Notes under the pieces: generated by a model
Told to the model about the DNA's origin: nothing
What the model saw: the letters and a program-made list of their open reading frames with translations, nothing else
Databases searched by the model: none
Part shown: positions 42,875 to 52,764 of the stretch, piece by piece
Numbering within the stretch: position 1 is the first letter of the stretch
Layout: every line of letters begins with the position of its first letter
Origin: Candidatus Raymondbacteria bacterium RIFOXYA2_FULL_49_16
GTDB taxonomy: Bacteria; Fibrobacterota; OXYB2-FULL-49-7; XYB2-FULL-49-35
Length of the DNA stretch: 64,000 nucleotides
Assembly: GCA_001789205.1 (NCBI GenBank)
Contig: MFYT01000023.1
Location: 111,911-175,910, forward strand
Reading direction: 5' to 3'
Position numbers and translations under genes: made by a program

Positions 42875-44152
42875 TTATCCCGTAATACGCAGCGCTTTAA
42901 ATTTTGCACAGCGTGAGGTAATCTCATCGTGTATTTGAAAATTTAGGGCCAGACGAAACGCTTCTGTGTTCGTGGATGTCGCCATTCGTTGCTGTTCCAT
43001 ACAGACAGAGGGACTGATCCGCGTGTCTTGTTTGAGGTCTTCTACTGAAAGTCCTTCAATCGAGAGGCCTGTGACAGCCGTGTTTCGGATGCGAAGGGTG
43101 GGGGCGTCTGGCACAGCGTCTTTATTTTGCACGCGGTAAAAGCGTTCAATGGAGAAGTTCCGCATCCGTGTCTCAAGCAGTAGCAATGGGTTGAGGCTTG
43201 GCCCATCGCCGTCTGTTCCAAGGGTTCTATAAATCTCAAAATCAGAAAGACGGATATTTGAAAGAAGGCCTGCACCATCGGGAAATGGCGGTTTTGCCGG
43301 ATCAAAAACCGGCACACGGCAATAGCGCAGCGCATCGCAATTGACCGCACAGTTCTGGCATCCGCCGTGCACACCGCTTGCCACAACGTCTTCGATAGGG
43401 TTCCACACACTGGCAAGGCGCAGAAAGCTGTGACAGTCGTCGGCCTTAAGATCGAGTATGGTGATGCGCCGGACAGGACCATTGGCTTTACCGATGTTTT
43501 GCGCGCGATTGAGCGCATCGTCCGCAACAAGGGGCACCAGATCGTCGTTTGGCGTCATGCGGCCAAACCCCGCGATGTTCCGGATAAAGCCGTCCTCACA
43601 TCCACCGCCTACATGCACGCCATCCTGGTTGGGGCGGGTCCGCGTTGTGAACAGGCTGATGTTTTCCACACGGAAATTACGCACTTCACAGAAGCGGATA
43701 TTGTACGATTCCGGGTCCTTCAACGTCATGTTCAGAAGCGTGAGGTTTTGGACTTTTTTAAAATTGACAAGCACACCGGTATAGCTGTTTGGCGCGTCAG
43801 GACCACGGGGGTTTCCCAGGTTGTTCCCGTCCCAAATGCCACCCTCCACTGCAATATCCTGGTTCCCGTTTTCATGGTCGCTGTTGGTCAGAAGAAAACT
43901 GTGGCTGTCTATGCCTGTTCCATCAGCGAAGAACATGCGCGCTTCAGGATGGGCCATAATCCGCGTACCCGAGGGCAGGCGGATAGATTTAGCAATCTTG
44001 TAAAAGCCGGGTGGGACTACGACCGGACCTGTATGCTTGGCGAGCGCTTTTTCAAACGCGGGGCCATCGTCTGTGGTGCCGTTTCCCGATGCACCGCACT
44101 CCCTGACAGAAATGCCCCACGCAGGGATTGAATTATTCAATGTCATTCCCAT
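42875..44152 (-). CDS. Right-handed beta-helix (pectate lyase-3 / GH28-like) protein
   Basis: 425 residues. The N-terminus has the Pectate_lyase_3 signature ISVRECGASGNGTTDDGPAF. It leads into repeated helix coils (VQNLTLLNMTLKDPESYNIR, FRVENISLFTTRTRPNQDGV). NQDGVHVGGGCEDGFIRN and NDDLVPLVADD resemble the paired Asp sites of GH28 enzymes. It lacks a clear signal peptide, and the start MGMTLNN is weak. It probably cleaves or epimerises a polyuronic or host glycan; the substrate is unknown. Confidence 0.75.
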   Translation of the reverse strand: MGMTLNNSIPAWGISVRECGASGNGTTDDGPAFEKALAKHTGPVVVPPGFYKIAKSIRLPSGTRIMAHPEARMFFADGTGIDSHSFLLTNSDHENGNQDIAVEGGIWDGNNLGNPRGPDAPNSYTGVLVNFKKVQNLTLLNMTLKDPESYNIRFCEVRNFRVENISLFTTRTRPNQDGVHVGGGCEDGFIRNIAGFGRMTPNDDLVPLVADDALNRAQNIGKANGPVRRITILDLKADDCHSFLRLASVWNPIEDVVASGVHGGCQNCAVNCDALRYCRVPVFDPAKPPFPDGAGLLSNIRLSDFEIYRTLGTDGDGPSLNPLLLLETRMRNFSIERFYRVQNKDAVPDAPTLRIRNTAVTGLSIEGLSVEDLKQDTRISPSVCMEQQRMATSTNTEAFRLALNFQIHDEITSRCAKFKALRITG

Positions 44153-44258
44153 TAAATATTGTATATTAAAGCAAATCCCTGCAATCTAATGGAATCCATC
44201 GAATAAAAAATCAGGTCTGAGGGTAATTTTAATTATCTTTTATTTAAACGAGTCCCTT

Positions 44259-45419
44259 ATGATCGATAAACTCGGCACCAAATGGATTGAGATAAACCTC
44301 GATGTCCTTGGCCGCAACATCAAGGCCATCAAGGAGCACGTTTCACCCGTGGGCATCATGGCGGTCATCAAGGCAGACGCCTATGGCCACGGCGCAGTTG
44401 AAGTGGCGCGCCATTTGGAAAAATGCGGTATCAGGATATTTGCCGTATCGTGCCTCGAAGAGGCGATTGAATTGCGGCAGCATTTTATATCCAAGGGTAT
44501 TCTCATTTTCGGCGCCATCCCCGAGGCGCAGATCTGCGATATCATCAATTATGACCTCATGCCCACCATTACAACCGCTGATTTTGCCGCGTCCCTCGAC
44601 AAACAGGCAGGGGAGATGGGTAAAATAGTCCGTGCACATATCTATATCGATACTGGTATGGGCAGGGTGGGGCCGCTCTATTCCGAGGCCGCGCCGTTCA
44701 TCAAGAAGATGGCCCGTTTTAAGAACATCAAGGTAACCGGCATATACACACATTTCGCCACCAGCGAGTTGGCCGACGCTTTTGCGCAGGAACAACGTAA
44801 ACGGTTCGACGCCATTCTGAAAAATCTTACGCAAGAAGGGATTGTCATTTCCGCTGCGCACATGGCGAACAGCGGCGCGGTTGTCAATCTTGCGAACAGC
44901 CGTTATTCGCTGGTCAGGCCGGGCCTTCTCATCTATGGCATTTATCCGTGCGAAAAAAAGCGCGGGTATCCCGCGGTACAGCCGGTATTTTCGTTTAAAG
45001 CGCGCGTGGTTTTCAAGAAGACCATTCAGGAGGGTTTTTCCGTTGGCTATGGCCGCAGGTTCACCGCTGATGCTGAAACCGACATTGTGACCCTTCCGGT
45101 AGGCTATGCCGATGGTTTCTCGCGCAAATTCACCAATGCGGGCAAAGTCATTATCCGGGGAAAAAAATACCCGGTTGTCGGATCCGTGTGCATGGACATG
45201 ATCATGGTCAATGCGGGCGCGCATTCACCGATCGAAGTGGGAGACGAGGCGGTCATTATCGGCAAGCAAGGCAAGGAAGAAATTTCAGTATATGATATTG
45301 CCCGTGAGCTGGATACTATTCCTTACGAAGTGATCTGCAGTATTGGCAGGCGCGTCACCCGCGTATATCTAAACAAAGGGACCATTCACGCGGTCCAGAG
45401 GATGGTTTCAGAATTCTAA
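44259..45419 (+). CDS. alr: Alanine racemase
   Basis: 386 residues, full length and PLP-dependent. The Lys that holds PLP is in MAVIKADAYGHGAVEVARHL, and the second catalytic Tyr is in FSVGYGRRFTADAETDIVTL. CMDMIMVNAG is the conserved C-terminal domain strand. It supplies D-alanine for ddl and cell-wall synthesis. It converges with a symporter gene with a 17-base gap. Confidence 0.96.
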   Translation: MIDKLGTKWIEINLDVLGRNIKAIKEHVSPVGIMAVIKADAYGHGAVEVARHLEKCGIRIFAVSCLEEAIELRQHFISKGILIFGAIPEAQICDIINYDLMPTITTADFAASLDKQAGEMGKIVRAHIYIDTGMGRVGPLYSEAAPFIKKMARFKNIKVTGIYTHFATSELADAFAQEQRKRFDAILKNLTQEGIVISAAHMANSGAVVNLANSRYSLVRPGLLIYGIYPCEKKRGYPAVQPVFSFKARVVFKKTIQEGFSVGYGRRFTADAETDIVTLPVGYADGFSRKFTNAGKVIIRGKKYPVVGSVCMDMIMVNAGAHSPIEVGDEAVIIGKQGKEEISVYDIARELDTIPYEVICSIGRRVTRVYLNKGTIHAVQRMVSEF

Positions 45420-45436
45420 ACGTCCATCAACTTTCT

Positions 45437-47251
45437 TCAATCAGTCCACTTTTCAGCCCCCATTCTCGCATATACGACGATGCCGCAAGCCACGGCGACC
45501 GTAAGCAACACAAGTCCTATACCGGTGTTCTGCAAGATGAGTTTGCCCACGCCAATCAACGTACAAAGAACGGCTATGATTGAAAGTACCGCACAGATGA
45601 TATTACGCCAGGTAGCAAGGGAGACATGGGTCATGGGTTTTGTGACCATGGCCGCAATGGCCCTCCATCCTCTGCCGCCGGGATGTACGCGCGAATAAAA
45701 TTCAAGCAGCCTGCTCTCATCGGTGGGTTGTGTCAGCATTGTTACGGAGATCCATACTATAAGTGAGACCGGTACGGTAAAAAGCAAGGTCACTGGGAAC
45801 CGGATCTGCATATGCAGCACATGGGGACCCACACCGAACAGGAGCACAATGGCCATGACAATGGCAGTGGCAATGGCTGAAATCTCGGACCAGGCATTTA
45901 CGCGCCACCAGTACCAGCGGGCAAGATAGACAAGGCCCACGCCCGCGTTGAGCGATGAAATGATGAGCCAGGCCGTGAAAATGTCGTTGAGGAAAAAGGT
46001 GACCACAGCGCCGATGAGCGCGATGAGTATGGTTGCCGCGGTGGAAATAAGCACGTAATGTTTTTCCGTGGCCTCTTTTTTTACAAAGGGCCTGTAGAAA
46101 TCGTTCACCAGATACGATGCGCCCCAGTTGAGCTGGGTGGCAATGGTCGACATGTAGGCCGCGAGGAACGAAGCGAGCATAAGGCCAAGCAGACCCGGTG
46201 GCAGGAGACTGAGCATGACCGCGATATACCCCACTTCGGGATTGACTTTTGCCGGGTTGGCAGGGTCAGCTATTCCCGGAAACATGACCGCGGCCACCAG
46301 GCCAACGACTATCCAGGGCCAGGGCCGAAGACAGTAGTTCGCCACATTGAACCAGAGAAAACCCAGGAAGGCGTGCTTTTCATTCTTCGCCGAAAGCATG
46401 CGCTGGGCAAAATACGATCCGCCGTCAGTGTTGCCTGTTGTCCACCATGACAGAAGTATGTATATAAGGAAAAGACTCATGGGCAGGAGCGGTTCATTGT
46501 ACAGTGGTGCAAGCGCGTTGTTGCTGGGAATGATGTTTGTCATGCCCGCGGCCTTGTCGCCGTAGAGCGTTGTGAGCTTGGACAGCAGGGCATCCATACC
46601 GCCAATATGGCCCACTGCGTACACGGCGAGAAAAATTGCCATGCCTATGGCGAGTATGAATTGGAAGAAATCGGTCACCAGTACACCCCAGAGCCCGGAA
46701 AGCGCTGAATAAGCCATGGTGATGAAGAAGCAGATGAGCACTGCTTTGAATTTATCAATATGCAGAGTCATGGAGACAATGTTTGCCATGGCCAGGTTGA
46801 CCCATCCGATAACAATGCAGTTGTAGGGAATGGCGAAATACACGGCCTTGAACCCGCGGAGCGCGTTTGCGGCTTTTCCCGAATAGCGCAGGGAAATGAG
46901 TTCCGTGTCCGTAATGAGCGCTGTGCGGCGCCACAGCCGTGAAAAGAAGAAAACACCGATGATGCCCATGGGTATGCCGCACCACCAGAACCAGTTGCCC
47001 GCAATGCCCTGTTTCATGACAAGGCCGCTCACGGCAAGGGGCGTGTCCGCGGCAAAGGTGGTGGCAACCATTGAGGTGCCAAGCAACCACCATGAGACGC
47101 CTTGGCCTGATGTGAAAAACTCCCTGGTGCTTTTTCTCGCCCTCCGGGTATAGTACAGGCCAATGGCGAGTGAGAAGGCGAAATATAGGATGATAATGGT
47201 CCAGTCTATGGTCTTGAGCGTAGCGGTAATTGAATAGACAACAGGCTGCAT
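45437..47251 (-). CDS. Sodium/solute symporter (SSS family)
   Basis: 604 residues with about 13-15 membrane segments of the LeuT-fold SSS family. Visible features are the first helix and loop YYTRRARKSTREFFTSGQGV, TTFAADTPLAVSGL, LISLRYSGKAANALRGFKAV, and the long helix AYMSTIATQLNWGASYLVND (the Na2-site-like STIATQLN). It imports a sugar, sugar acid or similar solute with Na+. It lies in a cluster with an FAD oxidoreductase and a second SSS transporter, probably one catabolic module. Confidence 0.9.
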   Translation of the reverse strand: MQPVVYSITATLKTIDWTIIILYFAFSLAIGLYYTRRARKSTREFFTSGQGVSWWLLGTSMVATTFAADTPLAVSGLVMKQGIAGNWFWWCGIPMGIIGVFFFSRLWRRTALITDTELISLRYSGKAANALRGFKAVYFAIPYNCIVIGWVNLAMANIVSMTLHIDKFKAVLICFFITMAYSALSGLWGVLVTDFFQFILAIGMAIFLAVYAVGHIGGMDALLSKLTTLYGDKAAGMTNIIPSNNALAPLYNEPLLPMSLFLIYILLSWWTTGNTDGGSYFAQRMLSAKNEKHAFLGFLWFNVANYCLRPWPWIVVGLVAAVMFPGIADPANPAKVNPEVGYIAVMLSLLPPGLLGLMLASFLAAYMSTIATQLNWGASYLVNDFYRPFVKKEATEKHYVLISTAATILIALIGAVVTFFLNDIFTAWLIISSLNAGVGLVYLARWYWWRVNAWSEISAIATAIVMAIVLLFGVGPHVLHMQIRFPVTLLFTVPVSLIVWISVTMLTQPTDESRLLEFYSRVHPGGRGWRAIAAMVTKPMTHVSLATWRNIICAVLSIIAVLCTLIGVGKLILQNTGIGLVLLTVAVACGIVVYARMGAEKWTD

Positions 47252-47296
47252 AGCGTTTTAAAATATACTTTTTTGGGCCTGTGCACCAAGCAAATA

Positions 47297-48553
47297 TCAG
47301 ATAAACGCGCCTTGTCTTTTCAACTTCTTCCTGAGCAATGCCGGATTAATCGCCGATGCTTTCTTCCCTTGCTTCGCGCACATGGCGGCGGCTGTGCCCG
47401 CTGCCTCGCCAATGTTCCATACTATGGGCATAATGCGCAGGGATGAATGCGCCTCGTGCGTGGAGGAAATGGCCCTGCATGCCATGAGCAGATTTTCCAC
47501 ATTGAGCGGCGTGATGCACCGGTAGGGGATTTGGTACCAGGTACCAATTTCCAGTCTTCTGATGTCCGTGCCTGAACCTGACGGGTTATGGATGTCTATG
47601 CAATACGATCCTGAAGCTATGCTATCGCTACAATGCCGGGCGGAAAGCACATCGTCAGCGGTCAATATATACCTGCCCAGTATCCTGCGGCTCTCGCGCA
47701 CCCCTATCTGTGGGGCAATTTTACGCAGCGTTGCTTTTTCAAATCCCGGCACACGGCGTTTCAGGAATTTGTACATCTCAAGCGCCTGTCTGCGGCCTTC
47801 GACCTCAGCGCTGGTGAGAGACCAGCCATCCACAGATGACTCGCCAACGACCCTGGTGGTGTTGAAATGGATCTCGTTTGGCGTCACGGTGGGGAACCAG
47901 AGAACATTTTCACGAGGGTTCTTTATTTCCCTCCGTTTTCGAGCAGCGTCATACAGCGCATTGATTTTTTTCTGGGAGGGCATCCGTTTTATGTTAATGT
48001 CGCCCATGCGAAAGGCTGTTGTCATTGGCTGGCACGCATGGTCCTTGTCCCTGCCTATCTGAAAAGGCGCGCCCGCCATTGCGGCCACGTCACCATCGCC
48101 TGTTGCGTCGATAAAGACCTTTCCGGATATGGTTTCAAACCCGCCCCGGTGAAAGACGCGGACAGCTTGTATGCGGCCGCCTTTCTTGATGACATTTGTG
48201 ATGGTCGCATGGAAAAGCAGCTCAACGCCAGCGGTCAGGGTGAATTTGTCGAGCAGTAATTTCATTATTTCAGCGTCAAAGCCGATGAGGCGGCCCCTGA
48301 ACAGGCTGGTCAGACCTTCTTTTTTCATACACCCGCAGAATTCCTCAAAGAGGCCGCGGTTTACGGGCTTTTTTCCAGCCAAGTGGCTCATATAGGGTGC
48401 TACAAGCGCCGCGGTTGCAGTGCCACCCAGCATGCCAAGGCGTTCTATAAGAAGCGTGCGCGCACCGTTGCGCGCGGCAGCCACGGCAGCGGGTACGCCG
48501 CCAGTGCCTCCGCCGCACACAATAACATCGTACATTCGGGAACAAGACTTCAT
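47297..48553 (-). CDS. FAD-dependent oxidoreductase (PF12831 family)
   Basis: 418 residues from ATG with AGGAG upstream; an earlier in-frame start has no such site. The N-terminal dinucleotide fold is VIVCGGGTGGVPAAVAAARN, with the acidic end of the second strand in LIERLGMLGG. Later motifs are FIDATGDGDVAAMAG and the C-terminal MACRAISSTHEAHSSLRIMP. Members oxidise diverse small molecules and often sit in sugar-use loci. The substrate is unknown, and its flanking by two Na+ symporters suggests it acts on an imported compound. Confidence 0.9.
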   Translation of the reverse strand: MKSCSRMYDVIVCGGGTGGVPAAVAAARNGARTLLIERLGMLGGTATAALVAPYMSHLAGKKPVNRGLFEEFCGCMKKEGLTSLFRGRLIGFDAEIMKLLLDKFTLTAGVELLFHATITNVIKKGGRIQAVRVFHRGGFETISGKVFIDATGDGDVAAMAGAPFQIGRDKDHACQPMTTAFRMGDINIKRMPSQKKINALYDAARKRREIKNPRENVLWFPTVTPNEIHFNTTRVVGESSVDGWSLTSAEVEGRRQALEMYKFLKRRVPGFEKATLRKIAPQIGVRESRRILGRYILTADDVLSARHCSDSIASGSYCIDIHNPSGSGTDIRRLEIGTWYQIPYRCITPLNVENLLMACRAISSTHEAHSSLRIMPIVWNIGEAAGTAAAMCAKQGKKASAINPALLRKKLKRQGAFI

Positions 48554-48608
48554 TGTAACTCCTTTTTTTTGCATACCCGTTCTCTAAAAAAGGGAAAGGA
48601 TGTTGGGA

Positions 48609-50720
48609 TCATGGCCATTGCAGTTTAACTACGCCCCATAGTACCAGGAATATGCAACCCACCAGCACCCAGCAGAGGCCAAAACCGATGATGTCCCTTT
48701 TTTCCGGCTTGAGCATTTCCCATTGCGTATTGGGAAAGAGCTTTTTGCTGTTAAAACGGCCAAAATCGGCAGTAGACTCTTTGAGCGCGCGGGCGTCCTT
48801 TTCAGGGTCAGCGTCCACGGGCGTGTTCTTTTTGGCAAAGAAGGCGTCAAGGTCCTCTTTTTTCTCTTCTGGTTTCATGAACATGCTGAGGGTCATGATA
48901 AGAATAAAGGGAAAGACCAGATTGAATAGGAAGCGGGCGGTTTCAATATCAGCCTTTGTCCCTTTTGAAAAATCCATTCCCAGCAATTCCAGAATGGCCA
49001 CCTGGATGTAGAATTCACCCCTGCCTTCCTTGGATGACGCAGGATCGTTCGGATTGACGCGTACAACCTTCTCGAAATAAATACCTACAGGATCTATGAC
49101 GGTCTTTTTAACGATGCGTTGCCCGGGTTTTTCCGCAAGTCCGGCTTTGACGTCCGCAACAGTGGCAAAAGTATCCTCGGTTTTCTCAATTTTCTCCGTT
49201 TCTTTAAGCAATGCGGGATGTGTTGTTATCAGGGGTATTGCCATGGAGGCAAAAGGCGCCACGACAATAAGGAAAATGCAGATGATTATTTCCGCAATGA
49301 CCGCGCGCCGTGTGGCCCTGCGCCAGAAAAGGCCCAGCCAGATAGGCGCGCTGAAAATGCCGGTAAAGGCAAAGCCTATTTTCATTATAGCCAGCACGCT
49401 GTTGAACGTAAGCGCCACAATGATGCCGCTGAAAAGATAAATGCATATTGCGATACGTCCCATCAGAACATAGTGAGACTCGGATTTGTCCGGGAAAAAA
49501 GGTTTGTAGATATTTTTCACCAGGAGCGAAGAATATGAGACGGAATAGGAGCTTTTGGTCGACATGCTCGCGGCAAGGAACCCTGCGAGCATCATTCCCA
49601 CGAACCCAGGCCCCAGGAGGTCGTGTGTCATGACACCCCAGATGGTATCAGGGTCAGAGATAGAGGCGCCGTACATGGCCAGCGCAAGGAGGCCGCATAT
49701 TGCCCAGGTAATCATGACCAGTCTTTTCACGAATGAACCGGTGATCATGCCAAACTGGGCGTCGAACTCGGTGCGGGCAGCGCTGCTCACGGTCGCGTTG
49801 GGCGCTGACTGGAGCGTTCCGATGAGATTGAGGAGCGCGAGGGTGAGCACAAAATACCATGTATATTCACTGCCGTGCGTGCCAAAAAGTTCGAATAGCG
49901 ATGCTGGAACACGATCGTGCAACCCTGAGAAACCGCCGACGTGCATCAGGCCATAGGGGATAAGGATGAGCGAGAAGACGAGTATCAGGAGGCTTTGGAA
50001 AATATCGTTGATTGTTGCCGCCATGAGACCGCCCAGCAGCGTGTAGATGCAGATGATCAACCCATATACGATGAAGAAGGGGACGGGTTTGACATAGCTG
50101 ATATACGAATCAAGCTCATCCTGTTTATCGCGTTCCTGCAACACAGCAAGTTGCGCGGTCTCTTCGCCGCTCAGGCTGCTGTGCCCGCGCTTTTCTTCAA
50201 GGGCGCGCATGAGTTGGTAGCTTTCCACACTTTCGCGTTCTTGGACAGTGTATTCAATCGCGGGTTTTACCGTAAGGGCCTTGATGGTTTTGTAGGCCAC
50301 CACGTAGCCCAGGCCTATGGTAAAGACGGACATAAATATCTGGAACGCCGAGAAGAAAATGGTAATAAACGAGCTGCGGTAACGTTCCATGTAGACGTCT
50401 GAAATGGTCACAAAACGCATACGGCGGTGCCACTTGGCAAGAAACCAGTGGAATGGGGTCATGAAAAGGAGGCGGAAACTGAGCCACAGGCCGCTGATGC
50501 CTTGGCGGTAAACTTCGCGCACCACGACAATGGCAGTGTCAGCGTCGGTCGCCTGGCCAAAGAGGAGGAAGAACTGAAGGCCTTTGCCCATTTTCCGGTT
50601 GGCAATAAAAAACCCCTCGCTGTTTTTAATGGAACGGCTTACGCGGACGCCCACAAAGATGGTGATGGCAAAGAAGACTATGACGACCGCAATGTCGGCT
50701 GGATGGAGTCCGTAGATCAT
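48609..50720 (-). CDS. Sodium/solute symporter (SSS family), long form
   Basis: 703 residues, longer than most SSS transporters. It has TDADTAIVVVREVYRQGISG, AYKTIKALTVK, and STKSSYSVSYSSLLVKNIYK in the Na2-like helix. About 40 extra residues near 180-220 are hydrophilic (EEKRGHSSLSGEETAQLAVL), and a charged region of about 100 residues precedes the last helices. It overlaps the IclR regulator gene by 4 bases and is therefore probably under its control. Confidence 0.9.
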   Translation of the reverse strand: MIYGLHPADIAVVIVFFAITIFVGVRVSRSIKNSEGFFIANRKMGKGLQFFLLFGQATDADTAIVVVREVYRQGISGLWLSFRLLFMTPFHWFLAKWHRRMRFVTISDVYMERYRSSFITIFFSAFQIFMSVFTIGLGYVVAYKTIKALTVKPAIEYTVQERESVESYQLMRALEEKRGHSSLSGEETAQLAVLQERDKQDELDSYISYVKPVPFFIVYGLIICIYTLLGGLMAATINDIFQSLLILVFSLILIPYGLMHVGGFSGLHDRVPASLFELFGTHGSEYTWYFVLTLALLNLIGTLQSAPNATVSSAARTEFDAQFGMITGSFVKRLVMITWAICGLLALAMYGASISDPDTIWGVMTHDLLGPGFVGMMLAGFLAASMSTKSSYSVSYSSLLVKNIYKPFFPDKSESHYVLMGRIAICIYLFSGIIVALTFNSVLAIMKIGFAFTGIFSAPIWLGLFWRRATRRAVIAEIIICIFLIVVAPFASMAIPLITTHPALLKETEKIEKTEDTFATVADVKAGLAEKPGQRIVKKTVIDPVGIYFEKVVRVNPNDPASSKEGRGEFYIQVAILELLGMDFSKGTKADIETARFLFNLVFPFILIMTLSMFMKPEEKKEDLDAFFAKKNTPVDADPEKDARALKESTADFGRFNSKKLFPNTQWEMLKPEKRDIIGFGLCWVLVGCIFLVLWGVVKLQWP

Positions 50721-51463
50721 ATGTGTCCATTCAGTTTTAAGGAAATGGTTGATGCTGTGCCGCGCAGGGCGTCGAGCAGCAGCTGTTTTATATCAGACTG
50801 GTAACGTGTGGCAGGAAGGTAGGTGCCCAGTGCCGCGACAAGCGTGCAGTCTTTGCGCAGTATGGGAACGGCAAACGCCGCGATTTCGTTTTTTTCAGGA
50901 TCGTTCATTGAATAGCCATTGCGGCGGACAATCTGACAGCCTGCGTCCAGCGCTTCAAAGGTGGTAATATTGTCCCAGGCAGGACCAGGGAAGCGGTTTT
51001 TTTCAACATACGCGCGAAGTTCAGTTTGGTCAAGATGGGCAAGGAGCACCCTGCCGGTTGGTTTGGAATACATGATAGTCTCGGCCTCGGGATCAATGGG
51101 GGCGATGACCGAGTGCTGATGAGAGACATGGCCGCCGACAATGCGGCGTTTGCCCTCATGGTACACGGCAAGCACAACGGTTTCTTTAATTGTATCGGAT
51201 AATGCACGCAAAAGGGGCTCTGCGATTTTCCAGAGATACCCAAACTTGAAGGGCGTAACAAAGGCATCGAAGAACCGGTCACTAATACTATACAAGTTGT
51301 CTTTTTTCTGAACATACCCAAGTTCAAGGAGGGTTTTTAGCAGATTATGGGCTGTTGGGGGATTGATGGTAAACTCTTTTGAGATGGCAACAAGCCTTTT
51401 GCCGCTTTCGTGTGAAGCGATGTATTCAAGGATATTAAATGTTTTGACTACTGAATTAACCAT
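50717..51463 (-). CDS. IclR-family transcriptional regulator
   Basis: 248 residues from MVNSVVKTFNILEYIASHES. The N-terminal winged helix is VAISKEFTINPPTAHNLLKT, then LGYVQKKDNLYSISDRF. The C-terminal ligand-binding domain includes GGHVSHQHSVIAPI and SKPTGRVLLAHLDQTELRAY. An ATG 18 bases upstream is an alternative start. It is the first gene of the minus-strand run with the long SSS transporter and probably the oxidoreductase and second SSS gene. Palindromes upstream are candidate binding sites. Confidence 0.93.
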   Translation of the reverse strand: MVNSVVKTFNILEYIASHESGKRLVAISKEFTINPPTAHNLLKTLLELGYVQKKDNLYSISDRFFDAFVTPFKFGYLWKIAEPLLRALSDTIKETVVLAVYHEGKRRIVGGHVSHQHSVIAPIDPEAETIMYSKPTGRVLLAHLDQTELRAYVEKNRFPGPAWDNITTFEALDAGCQIVRRNGYSMNDPEKNEIAAFAVPILRKDCTLVAALGTYLPATRYQSDIKQLLLDALRGTASTISLKLNGHI

Positions 51464-51482
51464 ATTTATATCTAAAAACAAC

Positions 51483-51518
51483 TGAATTAAAATTCATACT
51501 GAATGAATAGATTCAGTA
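51483..51518. promoter_or_regulatory. Palindromic operator cluster upstream of the IclR gene
   Basis: Two adjacent perfect inverted repeats share the half site TGAAT: TGAATT-AA-AATTCA (51483-51496) and TACTGAAT-6 bases-ATTCAGTA (51497-51518). They lie 20 bases upstream of the regulator's probable start, where an autoregulating IclR protein would bind. Confidence 0.6.
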
Positions 51519-51612
51519 TTAATGAATAATATAATAAAAAAGGTATTGAATGTCAAATGTTTTTTCTAACTAAGTAGTTATGGGCTTGGAAGATAACCTA
51601 AATAATATTTTA

Positions 51613-51640
51613 TTGACTTTGGTTACGTAAAAAATAATGT
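51613..51640 (+). promoter_or_regulatory. Candidate promoter of galM
   Basis: TTGACT and TAATGT are separated by 16 bases, 54 bases before the galM start. The gap between galM and the divergent IclR gene is 231 bases and AT-rich. Confidence 0.45.
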
Positions 51641-51694
51641 TTTAGCCGAAGATTTGTTTAATAATTAATATTTATCTAAAAATAGGATTCTATT

Positions 51695-52759
51695 ATGACA
51701 ATGCATTGCGAGAAAAAGAGCTTTGGAAGAGTCAATGGAGTACCCGTTGATCTATTTACCTTGATAAATGCTAATGGTGTGACCATGACCGTGACAAATT
51801 ACGGTGGCACAGTAACTTCACTAACCGTACCGGATAGAAATGGGAACATGGCTGATGTAGTGCTTGGATTCAATGATATCAGCGGCTATCTAAAGACCAA
51901 AGCGCATCATGGCGCCATTATCGGCCGCACGGGAAACCGTATTGGCAATGCCAGGTTTACGCTGGAAGGGAAAGAATACAAGCTTGCCGCAAATAATGGG
52001 AAAAACAATCTTCATGGAGGATTCAAGGGCTTTGACAGGGTCGTTTGGGAGGCTGCGGAGGTCAGGAAGTCCGATGCCATAGGCCTTGAATTGAAATACC
52101 TGAGCAAAGATGGTGAAGAGGGCTTTCCCGGTAATCTCTCCGTAACTGTCGTGTATTGGCTCACTAATGCCAATGAATGGATAATCGAATACACGGCCAC
52201 AACCGACAAGACAACCGTGGTGAACCTGACACAGCATGCCTATTTTAATCTGGTTGGAGAGGGCTCTGGCGATGTTCTTGACCACGAGGTCATGCTGAAT
52301 GCCAGCCGGTTTGTTGCTGGCGATGAAGGCCTCATTCCCACTCGCGAGATCCTTGAAGTGCGCGGCACCCCTCTGGATTTTACCACTCCATTTGCCATTG
52401 GCGCACGGGTAAACGCTGATCATCCGCAGCTAAAAGCAGGCCGGGGCTACGACCACAACTGGGTCATCAACCAGAAAAGATCCGGCGAACCAACGCTTGC
52501 CGCGACTGTTTTTGAACCAAAAAGCGGCCGTTACCTGGAAGTTACAACTACTGAACCAGGCGTCCAGTTCTATATTGGGAATTTTCTCGATGGCTCGGAC
52601 ATTGGGAAAAGTGGAAAACCATATGTATTCAGGAGCGGCTTTTGTCTCGAAACCCAGCACTTTCCCGATTCACCTAACAATCCTGCGTTTCCATCAGTGG
52701 TCTTGAAACCAGGCCAGATATATAGAACAATTACTATATACCGGTTCCTGGCAAAATAA
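51695..52759 (+). CDS. galM: Aldose 1-epimerase
   Basis: 354 residues, full length for the GalM family, which interconverts alpha and beta anomers of sugars. The catalytic His region is NLTQHAYFNLVGEG, and the catalytic Glu region is TTEPGVQFYIGNFLDG. The substrate-binding ends LETQHFPDSPNNPAFPS are typical. It has no signal peptide and so is cytoplasmic. It is divergent from the IclR regulator and may share its operators. Confidence 0.95.
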   Translation: MTMHCEKKSFGRVNGVPVDLFTLINANGVTMTVTNYGGTVTSLTVPDRNGNMADVVLGFNDISGYLKTKAHHGAIIGRTGNRIGNARFTLEGKEYKLAANNGKNNLHGGFKGFDRVVWEAAEVRKSDAIGLELKYLSKDGEEGFPGNLSVTVVYWLTNANEWIIEYTATTDKTTVVNLTQHAYFNLVGEGSGDVLDHEVMLNASRFVAGDEGLIPTREILEVRGTPLDFTTPFAIGARVNADHPQLKAGRGYDHNWVINQKRSGEPTLAATVFEPKSGRYLEVTTTEPGVQFYIGNFLDGSDIGKSGKPYVFRSGFCLETQHFPDSPNNPAFPSVVLKPGQIYRTITIYRFLAK

Positions 52760-52764
52760 CGGGA

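Noticed and set aside
43367-44131. A 254-codon plus-strand open frame opposite the beta-helix gene.
   Set aside because: Antisense shadow; the minus strand has the Pectate_lyase_3 signature and repeated coils.
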